A program made the translations under genes and the position numbers. The notes under the pieces are model-generated. The model was not told the DNA's origin and ran no database searches. It saw only the letters and a list, made by a program, of their open reading frames with translations. Positions 15,192 to 23,821 of a stretch of DNA of 64,000 nucleotides are shown here, in pieces (position 1 is the first letter of the stretch; every line of letters begins with the position of its first letter). The DNA is from an uncultured Clostridia bacterium (GTDB lineage Bacteria; Bacillota; Clostridia; Christensenellales; Borkfalkiaceae): assembly GCA_944328495.1 (NCBI GenBank), contig CALVHR010000001.1, forward strand, positions 60,505-124,504, written 5' to 3'.

Positions 15192-16478
15192 ATGGATATC
15201 AAAAAGGTATTGGAAATGAAAGCGAAGAGGGAGGATGCCAGGCTGAAAGCGATGGCTGTGCTGAACAAAGCCGAAGCCGAGGACCGTTTCCTCTCCGATG
15301 AAGAGCAGAAAGAGATCGACAAGTTCGAAACGGAAATCCGCTCTTGGGATGAAAGCATCAACCGCGCGGAGAAAATGCTGTCGATGCAGCCCGAAGACAG
15401 GAATGTCGAAAAACCTGAGGCGAAACCCGCCCCCGACAAAGGCGACGAGAAACGCTTTGCATCGTTCGGGGAGCAGCTCATGGCGGTGTACAGGGCGGCG
15501 GCACCCGGCGGTCGCACGGATGAGAGACTGTCTACGAGAGCCGCACTCGGTGCGAACGAGACCACGCCCTCGGACGGCGGCTTTCTCGTACAGCAGGACT
15601 TCGTGACGGAACTGCTCAAACGCACTTACGAAACGGGTATCCTTGCGAGCAAGGTAAAGAAAATCCCCATCAGTTCAAATGCAAACGGACTGAAAATCAA
15701 TGCAGTCGATGAAGAGTCGAGAGCGAACGGATCGCGCTGGGGCGGTATTCAGACCTATTGGGAGGGCGAAGCGGAAGAACTGACGGCAAGCAAGCCCAAG
15801 TTCCGCCAGATGGAACTGTCGCTCAAGAAGCTCACGGGGCTTTGTTATGCGACGGATGAACTCCTGCAGGATGCGGCGGCTCTCGAATCGGTCATTCGCC
15901 AGGCATTCGCGGAAGAGTTCGGGTTCAAGATCGACGATTCTATTCTGTTCGGCACGGGCGAGGGCGAGCCTCTCGGAATCCTGAACAGCGGTGCGATCGT
16001 ACAGGTCGCAAAGGAAAAAGACCAGACGGATATCATCACCGTCAACAACCTCATCACCATGTGGAACAGACTGTGGGCGAGATCGAGGGCGAATGCGGTG
16101 TGGTACATCAACCAGGAACTCGAACCGTACCTGTACACGCTTACGGTCGGAGATAAACCCGTGTATATTCCTGCGGGCGGTCTGTCGCAGAAACCCTACG
16201 GCACTCTGTTCGGTCGCCCTGTTGTTCCTCTGGAACAGTGCAGTGCGGCGGGCGAAGTCGGGGATATTATTCTCGCTGACGTCGGGCAGTACCTGCTCAT
16301 CGACAAAGGCGGTATGAAAGCGGCAAGTTCCATCCATGTCAGATTCCTGTATGACGAAAACGTGTTCCGCTTTATTTACCGTGTGGACGGTAAGCCCATT
16401 TGGAACAAACCTCTCACTCCTTATAAGGGAAGTGCAAGCGTGTCGCCGTTTGTGACGCTCGCCAAGAGGAACGCATGA
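15192..16478 (+). CDS. major capsid protein (HK97 fold)
   Basis: 428 residues from ATG 15192 (GAGGAGGAACGAT leader). The first 100 residues are a charged coiled-coil delta domain, removed by the protease in this family. The mature part begins around the TTPSDGGFLVQQDF segment, which is the hallmark start of HK97-type capsids. Later come FGTGEGEPLGIL, the typical P-domain WNRLWARSRANAVWYINQE, and the A-domain end LYDENVFRFIYRVDGKP. Length and order are normal. Confidence 0.95.
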   Translation: MDIKKVLEMKAKREDARLKAMAVLNKAEAEDRFLSDEEQKEIDKFETEIRSWDESINRAEKMLSMQPEDRNVEKPEAKPAPDKGDEKRFASFGEQLMAVYRAAAPGGRTDERLSTRAALGANETTPSDGGFLVQQDFVTELLKRTYETGILASKVKKIPISSNANGLKINAVDEESRANGSRWGGIQTYWEGEAEELTASKPKFRQMELSLKKLTGLCYATDELLQDAAALESVIRQAFAEEFGFKIDDSILFGTGEGEPLGILNSGAIVQVAKEKDQTDIITVNNLITMWNRLWARSRANAVWYINQELEPYLYTLTVGDKPVYIPAGGLSQKPYGTLFGRPVVPLEQCSAAGEVGDIILADVGQYLLIDKGGMKAASSIHVRFLYDENVFRFIYRVDGKPIWNKPLTPYKGSASVSPFVTLAKRNA

Positions 16479-16497
16479 CAAAAGGAGGGATGAGGGT

Positions 16498-16788
16498 ATG
16501 CTTACATTGCAGGAAGCAAAAGAGTTTCTCCGAGTCGACGGCGATGACGAGGATGCCCTCATCTCGTCCTTGCTCGTTACGGCAAAAGATCTGACCGAAG
16601 ACGTGATGCGCCGGAAATTGTCCGACTTTGAGGAAATGCCCGAACCTGTTCGCCAGGCGATGCTTATCCTTGTAGCAACTTTATATGAGGAAAGACAAGT
16701 TTCGAAAGGCAAGACGGGAGTATCGGTAGCCGATACCCTCGATCTTGTACGGCGAATGCTGTTTGCATATCGCAGGGGAGCGTTCTGA
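16498..16788 (+). CDS. head-tail connector protein (gp6-like)
   Basis: 96 residues. It opens with LTLQEAKEFLRVDGDDEDALI, the classic start of the HK97 gp6/YqbG-type adaptor that sits below the portal. A second helical half follows (PEPVRQAMLILVATLYEERQ). Position straight after the capsid gene is as expected. ATG 16498 has AAAGGAGGGATG upstream; the stop overlaps the next ATG. Confidence 0.9.
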   Translation: MLTLQEAKEFLRVDGDDEDALISSLLVTAKDLTEDVMRRKLSDFEEMPEPVRQAMLILVATLYEERQVSKGKTGVSVADTLDLVRRMLFAYRRGAF

Positions 16789-17192
16789 TGGATATCGGAG
16801 AATTGAACAGGCGAATAGAGGTTCTGAAGTATTTTGTCGAACGCGATGAATACGGCGGAGAGGACGGCAAATGGCGACCTGTCGGGCGCGTATGGGCAAA
16901 GATTGAACCAGTAAGCGGGACAGAGTTTCTGACAGGACAGCAAGTATCGGCAGAGACGGTAACACGGATAACCGTTCGATTTTATGCAGGGCTGACGGTT
17001 ATGCATAGGATTCGGTACGGGGACAAGGAATATGAGATTATCGGTATAACGGACGATGGGACGGAACACCGTTGGACGGTAATCAATTGCAAGGAGATGG
17101 TCGGCGATGGGTTACAGCGCAAAGCAGAGAAAAGTCAAAGTGGGCATCGAAGGTGCGAACGAGATTGTCAAAGACCTGAAAGCGATGAATGA
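16788..17192 (+). CDS. head closure / head-tail adaptor protein (SPP1 gp16-like)
   Basis: 134 residues. The core (residues 1-105) is the beta-rich head-closure fold: LNRRIEVLKYFVERDEYGGEDGKW at the start, VWAKIEPVSGTEF in the middle and DKEYEIIGITDDG near the end. The last 29 residues are arginine/glutamine-rich and lie in the 86-base overlap with the next gene, so they are probably an unimportant tail left by a lost stop. Starts with ATG 16788 overlapping the previous stop. Confidence 0.85.
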   Translation: MDIGELNRRIEVLKYFVERDEYGGEDGKWRPVGRVWAKIEPVSGTEFLTGQQVSAETVTRITVRFYAGLTVMHRIRYGDKEYEIIGITDDGTEHRWTVINCKEMVGDGLQRKAEKSQSGHRRCERDCQRPESDE

Positions 17193-17508
17193 TGCGGCGG
17201 CGGCTGTACTCATGAGCGGAGCAAAGAAGGGCGGCGAAATTGCATTGGACGATGCCAGGCAGAATTGCCCTGTTGATACGGGTGCGCTGAAAGCCAGTTT
17301 GGAACTGACAGAGGACAAGGCGACAGCGACAAAGGCAACGGTAAAGGTCGACTACGATAAATCCATCCGATATGGGACCTTTGTCGAACTCGGGGCAAGA
17401 GGGCGACCGGGGAATCCATTTCTTCGGAATGCGGTCGACAACAATATCGACAAAATAAACGACGCCATCGTGAAAGAGATTTCAAATGCAGTAGGGAGGA
17501 AACTTTGA
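17107..17508 (+). CDS. HK97 gp10-like head-tail/neck protein
   Basis: 133 residues. Pattern typical of the HK97 gp10 family: an N-terminal KVGIEGANEIVKDLKAM helix, then CPVDTGALKASLELT (the PVDTG(A/T)L(K/R) signature), a YGTFVELG segment and a G-rich PGNPFLRNAVD. It forms part of the neck between head and tail. The start lies inside the preceding gene (AAGGAGATGGTCGGCG leader), and the stop overlaps the next gene's TTG start. Confidence 0.9.
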   Translation: MGYSAKQRKVKVGIEGANEIVKDLKAMNDAAAAVLMSGAKKGGEIALDDARQNCPVDTGALKASLELTEDKATATKATVKVDYDKSIRYGTFVELGARGRPGNPFLRNAVDNNIDKINDAIVKEISNAVGRKL

Positions 17509-17911
17509 AAGATATATGTCAGGCTCTGTATGAGTATTTAAGCGGGCAAAAAGAGATTGCCTCGCAGGTCGGAGTAAGAATTTATCCGATTGTTCTTCCG
17601 CAGGATGCGCCGCTCCCGTCTATTGTCTACGCACCCGTTCTTGCCAATTACGATTCGGCTCTACAGGGTGACACGGGATATGCAAGACAATTCAGATTGT
17701 CTGCCATGCCCGAACATTCAAGTTGGCAAGGGAATTGTCACGAGATGTAAAGAAAAGTTTACAGGATTTCCACGGCGATATGTGCGGTTTACACATTCAA
17801 GCCGTGTTCATAAAATCGGATTACGAATACGATGCAAATACGTCCTTGAAATTTTCAATGGATGAGTATATGTCAAGCATCGAGTTTGAAATTCATTACA
17901 ATGAAAAATAG
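17505..17911 (+). pseudogene. tail completion/terminator protein (DUF3168-like), broken by a frameshift
   Basis: The first 62 residues, from TTG 17505 behind GTAGGGAGG, read as the start of a DUF3168 tail completion protein (VGVRIYPIVLPQDAPLPSIVY). They end mid-domain and run to an early stop at 17748-17750. The rest, in the -1 frame from about 17690, reads QIVCHARTFKLARELS and continues to SIEFEIHYNEK at 17911, matching the second half of the family. Joined, they give a normal 135-residue protein. The junction (GACAATTC) is not a slippery heptamer, so one missing base is the likely cause: a real mutation or an assembly error. Confidence 0.75.
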
Positions 17912-17921
17912 GAGGAAGAAA

Positions 17922-18323
17922 ATGGCGGTTGCAGGAAAAAACGGAAAAGTCGTCATCGGCAGCGGCGGCGAACAGAAAGTGGTCGGTATCAAGTCCTGGT
18001 CTCTGGAACTGTCTCTCGAGACATTGGAAACCACGGCTCTCGGCGACGATTGGAAGAACTATATTGCAGGGATGAAAGAGTGGACGGCATCGAGCGAAGG
18101 CGATTATGAAGTGCCTGTCGACGAAGAAGGACAGGCAGCGCTGCAGGATGCGTTCCTGAACGGAACGACCGTGGTGGTGAAGTTGTATGTCGACGGCGTG
18201 AACTACTACCAGGGCGAGGCATACATCAACAGTCTGTCCATAGAAGACCCTGTGGACGATGTCGTATCAATCAGTATCGAGTTCACGGGTTCGGGCGCGC
18301 TCACTTTTGAGACGGGTGAATAA
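17922..18323 (+). CDS. major tail tube protein (TP901-1 type)
   Basis: 133 residues from ATG 17922 (AGGAGGAAGAAA leader). It opens with NGKVVIGSGGEQKVVGIKSWSL, carries ETTALGDDWKNYIAGMKEWT in the middle and ends with VDDVVSISIEFTGSGALTFE. This is the beta-sandwich fold and motif set of the TP901-1/phi13-type tail tube family, which polymerises into the hollow tail. It directly precedes the frameshifting tail chaperone genes, as usual. Confidence 0.9.
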   Translation: MAVAGKNGKVVIGSGGEQKVVGIKSWSLELSLETLETTALGDDWKNYIAGMKEWTASSEGDYEVPVDEEGQAALQDAFLNGTTVVVKLYVDGVNYYQGEAYINSLSIEDPVDDVVSISIEFTGSGALTFETGE

Positions 18324-18335
18324 AGGAGGAGAATA

Positions 18336-18641
18336 ATGAAAAAAGGAGTAACAATCCAACTTGACAAGCCGAGAACGCTTCGTTACGGCATGAATGCACT
18401 TGCAAAAATCGAGGATATCACGGGAAAGACCATCATGTCGCTCGACCTCAACTCGCTCGGCATCAAAGACCTGCTTGTCATCGTATATGCGGGCTTGTGC
18501 CACGAGGATAAAGACCTGACCCTTGAACAGGTGGGGGATTTATTGGACGAATATACGGACATCACGACCCTCGCAGAAAAGGTCGGGGAGGCTCTCACAG
18601 AGGCGTTCGTGAAACCCAAGACGACCGAAAAGGGGGAATAA
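18336..18641 (+). CDS. tail assembly chaperone, short form (gpG-like)
   Basis: 101 residues; ATG 18336 behind AAAGGAGGAGAAT. It chaperones the tape measure protein during tail assembly. It has the helical core typical of siphovirus G proteins (LRYGMNALAKIEDITGKT, later LLDEYTDITTLAEKVGEAL). Just before the stop codon is a canonical -1 slippery heptamer, so a fraction of ribosomes make a longer fusion with the downstream frame. Confidence 0.88.
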   Translation: MKKGVTIQLDKPRTLRYGMNALAKIEDITGKTIMSLDLNSLGIKDLLVIVYAGLCHEDKDLTLEQVGDLLDEYTDITTLAEKVGEALTEAFVKPKTTEKGE

Positions 18642-18955
18642 AAGCCGTCGACTTTGACTTGTCGGTTTTCTTGGAAAAAGCTGTGGTACAGTTCGGAGTA
18701 GATCCGCTTATTGCGGGCGAATATACGCCATACGAGCTTCTCCTGATAGGCAAACAAGTTCAGGAAAAGTCCTACCGAGAGTTCGAAAATGCATTGACGG
18801 TCGCCTGGCACACGGAAGCCTTTGCCCGACAACGCAGACTCCCGAAATTGGATAAAATACTCAAGAACGTCAGGAAACCGCCCAAGAAAACGAACAGTAG
18901 GAGCGATGCCATCCTAAAAGCAATGGCGGCGGCAAAGGGTGTAATTATCAAATAA
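18336..18955 (+). CDS. tail assembly chaperone, -1 frameshift fusion (gpGT-like)
   Basis: Slippage on A AAG GGG at 18629-18635 moves ribosomes into the frame that runs to 18955, giving about 206 residues in place of 101. The extension reads GGIKAVDFDLSVFLEKAV, then a helical TPYELLLIGKQVQEKSY segment and a lysine-rich tail, matching the T-domain of other phages. The second frame has no ribosome binding site of its own and only a TTG near its start, which also favours expression by frameshifting. The two products are normally made in a fixed ratio. Confidence 0.82.
18629..18635 (+). other. programmed -1 ribosomal frameshift site
   Basis: The heptamer AAAGGGG in the phase A AAG GGG fits X XXY YYZ exactly and lies six bases... 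one codon (GAA) before the zero-frame stop TAA at 18639. Re-pairing after a one-base slip keeps AAA and GGG in register. The downstream frame is open to 18955. Confidence 0.85.
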
Positions 18956-18971
18956 AAAGGGAGGGGATACA

Positions 18972-21665
18972 ATGGCAGTTATAAGAAACCTTGTAGTAAA
19001 AATAGCGGCAGACATTTCCTCCCTTTCCAAAGGTTTACAGACAGCCGAAAAACAAATCAAAAAAGTCGCATCAGCATTTACGGCTGCGGGAACAAAACTG
19101 ACCGCAAGCGTAACTGCACCGCTCGTGGCGTTGGGATATGCGAGCGTCAATATTTCCCAACAGTTCGAGCAGAGTATGGCGAACGCTGCATCGGTTTCAG
19201 GCGCAACGGGCGATGAACTCGAAAGGATGAAAGAGATTGCCCGCGAAATGGGCGCACAGACGGTGTTCTCCGCATCCGATGCGGCAGATGCAATGTACTA
19301 TATGGCATCCGCTGGTTACAAAGTCGACCAAATGGCAGACTCAATACGAGCGACCCTCGACCTTGCGGCGGCAACGCAATCCGACCTGGCTTTCACTTCC
19401 GACGTTGTAATCTCGACACTAAACCAGTTCGGAATGGAAGCAAGCGAGGCATCAAGGGTAACCAATACCTTTGCGGCAGTAATCGGCGCATCCCAGGCGA
19501 CGATGGAAAAACTTGCATACTCAATGCGATATGTAGGACCGATTGCGAACTCACTCGGGTATTCCGTTGAAGAGGCGGCGGGTGCGCTCGGTATCCTGTA
19601 CAATGCCGGATTTCAAGGCGAACAGGCTGGTACTGTTTTGCGAAGTGCGCTGTCCAGGTTGCTGAAACCGACAGCGGAAATGATAGGGGCGTTCGAAGAA
19701 TTGGGATTGTCCGTGGATGACATGAACCCGTCTATGAACAGCCTTGAAGACATTATACGCAAATTGGAAGATGCGGGAATAGACAGTACCCAAGCGGTCA
19801 AGATTTTCGGTGTCGAAGCGGGCCCGGGTATGCTCGCAATGATTTCGTCGGGCGCAGATGCTTTGCACGATATGACGGAGCAGATAACGGGAACTTCCGC
19901 AGCGACCGAAATGGCGGAGAAACAGTTGGATACTCTGCAAGGTCAGATGAAAATCCTAAAATCGGAAGTAGAGGAAATAGCCTTGCAATTTGGCGATATC
20001 CTTATTCCGATCATCCGACAGTTGTTGCAAAAGTATATTACGCCGCTGACGAATAAACTTATGAATTTGAGCGCAGGAACGAAAAAGAACATTGTCGTGA
20101 TTGCGCTTTTGGCGGCGGCTATCGGACCATTGCTGTTGGTGGTCGGGAAACTGATTTCGAGCGTAGGTGTGATTGTAAAAATAGGCTCGCTGCTGTTCTC
20201 GAAAGTCGGATTGATAATAGCCGCAATCCTTATTGCGGTTGTCGTTCTGAAACGGCTGTGGGATACTAACGAGGATTTCCGAAACGCAGTCATGGAGATT
20301 TGGGAAAAGGTCAAAACCTTTATTCTCGATGCCGTGAATGCGATAAAAGACTGGTGGGAGAAAAACGGGGAAAAAGTCATCAACAAAGTGGTGAGTACAA
20401 TGAAATCCCTGTGGAAAGTCCTAAAACATGTTTTCGGGAAGATTCAGAAAATAGCCGAGAAAGTATGGGGTGTTGTCAAAGATATCGTCATTGATGCTGT
20501 TACTGCGATTCAGGCTTTTTGGGCAAAGAACGGGGAGACGATATGGGCAACGGTAAAGACGTTGTTCACCAACATTTGGAACATCGTCAGCACCGCATTT
20601 GATATTATTTACAATGCGGTAGTCAGTTTCCTGGGATATGTTCGTCCGATTTGGGAAAACATCAAGCAATTGTTTGCCTCGCTTTGGGATACGATGGTCG
20701 CATTATATGAGACTTTGAAACCTGTTTTCGACCTTCTCGGCGGCATTATTATGACTTTATATGGGGTCGTAACAAGCGTGGTTTCGGGAATTATTTCCGC
20801 GCTCGGTCCGTTCGTACAGGCGGTCATTGATGTGGCACAAGCAATCCTGGAAGTGATTCAGTTGGTTTGCGCGGTGTTGCGCGGGGACTGGTCGGAAGCA
20901 TGGGAACACATGAAAAATGTCGCATCGAACCTCTGGGATGCCATAAAGAATATATTCCTCGGGATATGGGAATTCATCCAGGGTTTTTGCGAGGGGATAA
21001 AGAACTTTTTCAGTAAACTCGGAGACAATATTGCGGCAATTTTCAAAAGTGCCTGGGAAGGCATAAGCGGCTTTTTCGTCAATGTGTGGGAAGGAATAAA
21101 GTCGGTATGCTCTTGGATTTGGGACACGATCACGGGACTGTTCTCAAAGATAGGCGACTTCTTTTCTGGTCTGTTCAAAGACGCTTTCAATTGGGGCAAA
21201 AACCTCATACAGAACATAGGCGACGGAATCAAGAAAGCGTGGGATTGGGTCGTTGACGGAGTAAAAGGTGTAGGCGAGTCAATCGCAGACTTCCTCGGAT
21301 TCGGGTCACCGACAAAGAAAGGTCCAGGACATACCGCAGATGAATGGATACCAAACCTCATGGACATGATGGCGCAAGGGATGTATGACGATATCCCGTT
21401 GATTCAGCGAGCCGCAATCCAGGTCGCAAATGCGCTGGGGTTGACTACTACGGCAAATCGCGCAATGGTTGGCGCAGGGACCAGCCCGAACGGTGACTTA
21501 TTAAACGGGCTACTGCAGGGGATTGCATCAATGAACGGAATGCGTGGCGACCAAAGCGGAAACGAATTGGTGTTGCAAATTGACGGTCAGACATTTGCCC
21601 GTCTGATTGTGCCAAGTATTACGAGAGAATACAAGAGGAACGGAATTGAACTAAAGGGGGTGTAA
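18972..21665 (+). CDS. tape measure protein
   Basis: 897 residues; sets tail length and crosses the cell envelope at infection. The N-terminal 330 residues are the TP901-type tape measure core (QFEQSMANAASVSGATGDELERM, later ADAMYYMASAGYKVDQM). Three hydrophobic stretches lie around 365-425. Residues about 440-790 are tryptophan-spaced helical repeats (IKDWWEKNGEKVI, AFWAKNGETIW, SAWEGISGFFVNVWEGIKSV). The C-terminus carries FLGFGSPTKKGPGHTADEWIP. No peptidase domain seen. Length predicts a tail of roughly 130 nm by the usual 1.5 angstrom per residue rule. Confidence 0.95.
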   Translation: MAVIRNLVVKIAADISSLSKGLQTAEKQIKKVASAFTAAGTKLTASVTAPLVALGYASVNISQQFEQSMANAASVSGATGDELERMKEIAREMGAQTVFSASDAADAMYYMASAGYKVDQMADSIRATLDLAAATQSDLAFTSDVVISTLNQFGMEASEASRVTNTFAAVIGASQATMEKLAYSMRYVGPIANSLGYSVEEAAGALGILYNAGFQGEQAGTVLRSALSRLLKPTAEMIGAFEELGLSVDDMNPSMNSLEDIIRKLEDAGIDSTQAVKIFGVEAGPGMLAMISSGADALHDMTEQITGTSAATEMAEKQLDTLQGQMKILKSEVEEIALQFGDILIPIIRQLLQKYITPLTNKLMNLSAGTKKNIVVIALLAAAIGPLLLVVGKLISSVGVIVKIGSLLFSKVGLIIAAILIAVVVLKRLWDTNEDFRNAVMEIWEKVKTFILDAVNAIKDWWEKNGEKVINKVVSTMKSLWKVLKHVFGKIQKIAEKVWGVVKDIVIDAVTAIQAFWAKNGETIWATVKTLFTNIWNIVSTAFDIIYNAVVSFLGYVRPIWENIKQLFASLWDTMVALYETLKPVFDLLGGIIMTLYGVVTSVVSGIISALGPFVQAVIDVAQAILEVIQLVCAVLRGDWSEAWEHMKNVASNLWDAIKNIFLGIWEFIQGFCEGIKNFFSKLGDNIAAIFKSAWEGISGFFVNVWEGIKSVCSWIWDTITGLFSKIGDFFSGLFKDAFNWGKNLIQNIGDGIKKAWDWVVDGVKGVGESIADFLGFGSPTKKGPGHTADEWIPNLMDMMAQGMYDDIPLIQRAAIQVANALGLTTTANRAMVGAGTSPNGDLLNGLLQGIASMNGMRGDQSGNELVLQIDGQTFARLIVPSITREYKRNGIELKGV

Positions 21666-21669
21666 AGCG

Positions 21670-22026
21670 GTGAATTTTTTCAGCATAAACGGAAAAACGA
21701 TCAAATCACCGACTGAAATCACGATATCGCCCGAACACCTCGATAAAGCGGAACGCACTTTGGACGGAACGATGGTGATAGATGTGATCGGGACTAAGAA
21801 AAAAGTGGACGTGTCCTGGGAATATTTAGCCAAAGAGGATTTGAAGGTGTTGACGACAGAATCCGGGAGCGACCGCTTCTCCCGGATTACTTTTCACAAC
21901 GGGGAAACAGGAGAACTTGAAACCATTGTCTCAAGGGCAGAAAACCTGACGTATATGCCTTATTATGATTGGGCAAAGGCACAACTTCTTTGGAAGGATG
22001 TTTCGCTTTCGTTCAAGGAAAAATAG
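21670..22026 (+). CDS. tail protein, DUF6711-like
   Basis: 118 residues starting with GTG 21670, four bases after the tape measure stop, with AAGGGGG upstream. The pattern FFSINGKTIKSPTEITIS, then a KKKVDVSWEYLAKEDLKVL middle, resembles the small beta-rich proteins (DUF6711) between tape measure and baseplate genes in Clostridia phages. Probably a distal tail component. No direct functional motif is visible. Confidence 0.6.
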   Translation: MNFFSINGKTIKSPTEITISPEHLDKAERTLDGTMVIDVIGTKKKVDVSWEYLAKEDLKVLTTESGSDRFSRITFHNGETGELETIVSRAENLTYMPYYDWAKAQLLWKDVSLSFKEK

Positions 22027-22034
22027 GAGGGGTT

Positions 22035-23810
22035 ATGGAATATTCAGATAATCCCCGAAAGGTTTACGGTAAGGTCGAGATTATATACAGCGACAAGGAA
22101 ATCAGCAGCAACATGGGTGTGACGGTGAGCGGAAATTCCGAAATCAGTCACCCGAGGGAAGTGTTCGAAGGATACCAAACTCCTACCGTCAAGGCTTGTA
22201 CAATGGACGGAAATTCGGACATGGGCGGGTCGTTTCAAATGCTCGGGAAAAACTGTATTCTTGGGTGGTGGAGCGGAACGCTTTGTGACGGAAACGGCGT
22301 GTTTGCCGTTAAGCCGTACATCGAACTGTCATTTGTCTTGCGTCCCATTATTTCTTGGATCATACGCGGAGACGATAAACTCAAACAATACCCTGTAGAC
22401 TTTACCATTCAGTATAAGTCAAACGGAAATGTTGTCAGAACTGACGAGATAACGGGGAATACGGAAATTGAAATTAAACTCGAACCGAGAGTCAATGACA
22501 TTACTTCGATTCGCATGACAATTTCAAAATGGAATACCCCGAATGCTTGCGCTAAAATTCTGCAATTTTACGATAAGTTATATGAGGAATACGTTGGGGA
22601 TGCCATGCAGATGTTTGAGGTGAACGAAGAGATGTGTTCATCGGACGGAAACTACAACATCAACTCTGACAGTATGACGGTAACGCTTCATAATACAGAC
22701 AGGAAATTCGATAAAGGATATCTCCGTTCTCTTATGATCCTCGGCAGAAAAGTGCAACCTTACATCGGGATAGAGAAAGAGAACGGAGTCGAATATACCA
22801 GGCTTGGCACATTCTATTCCGAGGAATGGCAAGTGGAGCAGGATAGTCAGTGGGTAAAGTGTACGGCCGTAGACAGACTGATGAGTTTGCAAAGTCAAAC
22901 ATACATGGGATACCCTTTTACGGACAGGGTTTCCGTATATGAGTTGGCAGAGGATGTTTTGCAAAAGAGCGGGCTTGAACCCTCTGAATATGTTATTTCC
23001 GCCAATCTGAAAGAGAACATAATAGACATGGCGTATCTTCTAAAGACAACTGCATGGGACGCATTGCAGGAAATAGCAAACGCAGCCCTCTGCAAAGTCT
23101 TTGTGGATCGAGAGGATAGAATTCACCTGCGAAGCGAGGAGACGGAGTCGCTCTCGGCAGGGATAGAGATAAACCCGAGCAATATGTTCAGTTACAAATC
23201 GAGCATTACGTTGACCGAATTTGCAAACAGAATCAAGGTGGAATACACGGAAGTGAGTATAGCAACGGAAATTATAGAGGTGGCTGAACTTGAGGTTGCT
23301 TTGAATCCGAATGAGGTCAAGACAATCACATTGGAATATTCTTCCGATATAGCCTATGCGATGGCATATTCGAGCAACTCCAATGTAAAAGTGGTAATGG
23401 AACAAGGCGGGGTAAATGCTTGCATTCTGACGTTGACGAATGCGACAGGTAGTGTCCAGGCAGCTACTTTGACGGTAGAGGGCAATGCGATCGAACTCAA
23501 TTCGCATACCGTTTATTCGGAGGACGAGGACAGCGTGAACAGTTATGGCACGGTGGAATATACACACCCTGCTTCGGAACTGGTGCGCACCGAAGAACAA
23601 GCAAAATATATCGGGTCGATAATTCTTGCAAGGATGCGGGCGGGTGAGGGCGTTATTACAACGGAATGGCGCGGAAATCCTGCCCTGGAAATTGGAACGG
23701 GATACAAGAGCGTAGACAGATTCGGTGATGGGAAAGAGTTGGTTTGCGAATATAACAAGTTCACTTACAATGGCGGGTTAAAGCAACAGACCCGAGGCAG
23801 ATTGAAATAG
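22035..23810 (+). CDS. baseplate / tail-associated protein
   Basis: 591 residues from ATG 22035 (TAGGAGGGGTT leader). The middle (about 200-340) has the features of a phage hub protein: LHNTDRKFDKGYL, YIGIEKENGVEYTRLGTFYSEEW, then WVKCTAVDRLMSLQ and SVYELAEDVLQKSGL. The last third is a beta-rich region ending KQQTRGRLK. It likely forms the tail tip hub that carries the fibres. No lytic domain is seen. Confidence 0.75.
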   Translation: MEYSDNPRKVYGKVEIIYSDKEISSNMGVTVSGNSEISHPREVFEGYQTPTVKACTMDGNSDMGGSFQMLGKNCILGWWSGTLCDGNGVFAVKPYIELSFVLRPIISWIIRGDDKLKQYPVDFTIQYKSNGNVVRTDEITGNTEIEIKLEPRVNDITSIRMTISKWNTPNACAKILQFYDKLYEEYVGDAMQMFEVNEEMCSSDGNYNINSDSMTVTLHNTDRKFDKGYLRSLMILGRKVQPYIGIEKENGVEYTRLGTFYSEEWQVEQDSQWVKCTAVDRLMSLQSQTYMGYPFTDRVSVYELAEDVLQKSGLEPSEYVISANLKENIIDMAYLLKTTAWDALQEIANAALCKVFVDREDRIHLRSEETESLSAGIEINPSNMFSYKSSITLTEFANRIKVEYTEVSIATEIIEVAELEVALNPNEVKTITLEYSSDIAYAMAYSSNSNVKVVMEQGGVNACILTLTNATGSVQAATLTVEGNAIELNSHTVYSEDEDSVNSYGTVEYTHPASELVRTEEQAKYIGSIILARMRAGEGVITTEWRGNPALEIGTGYKSVDRFGDGKELVCEYNKFTYNGGLKQQTRGRLK

Positions 23811-23821
23811 GAGGGTCAGGT

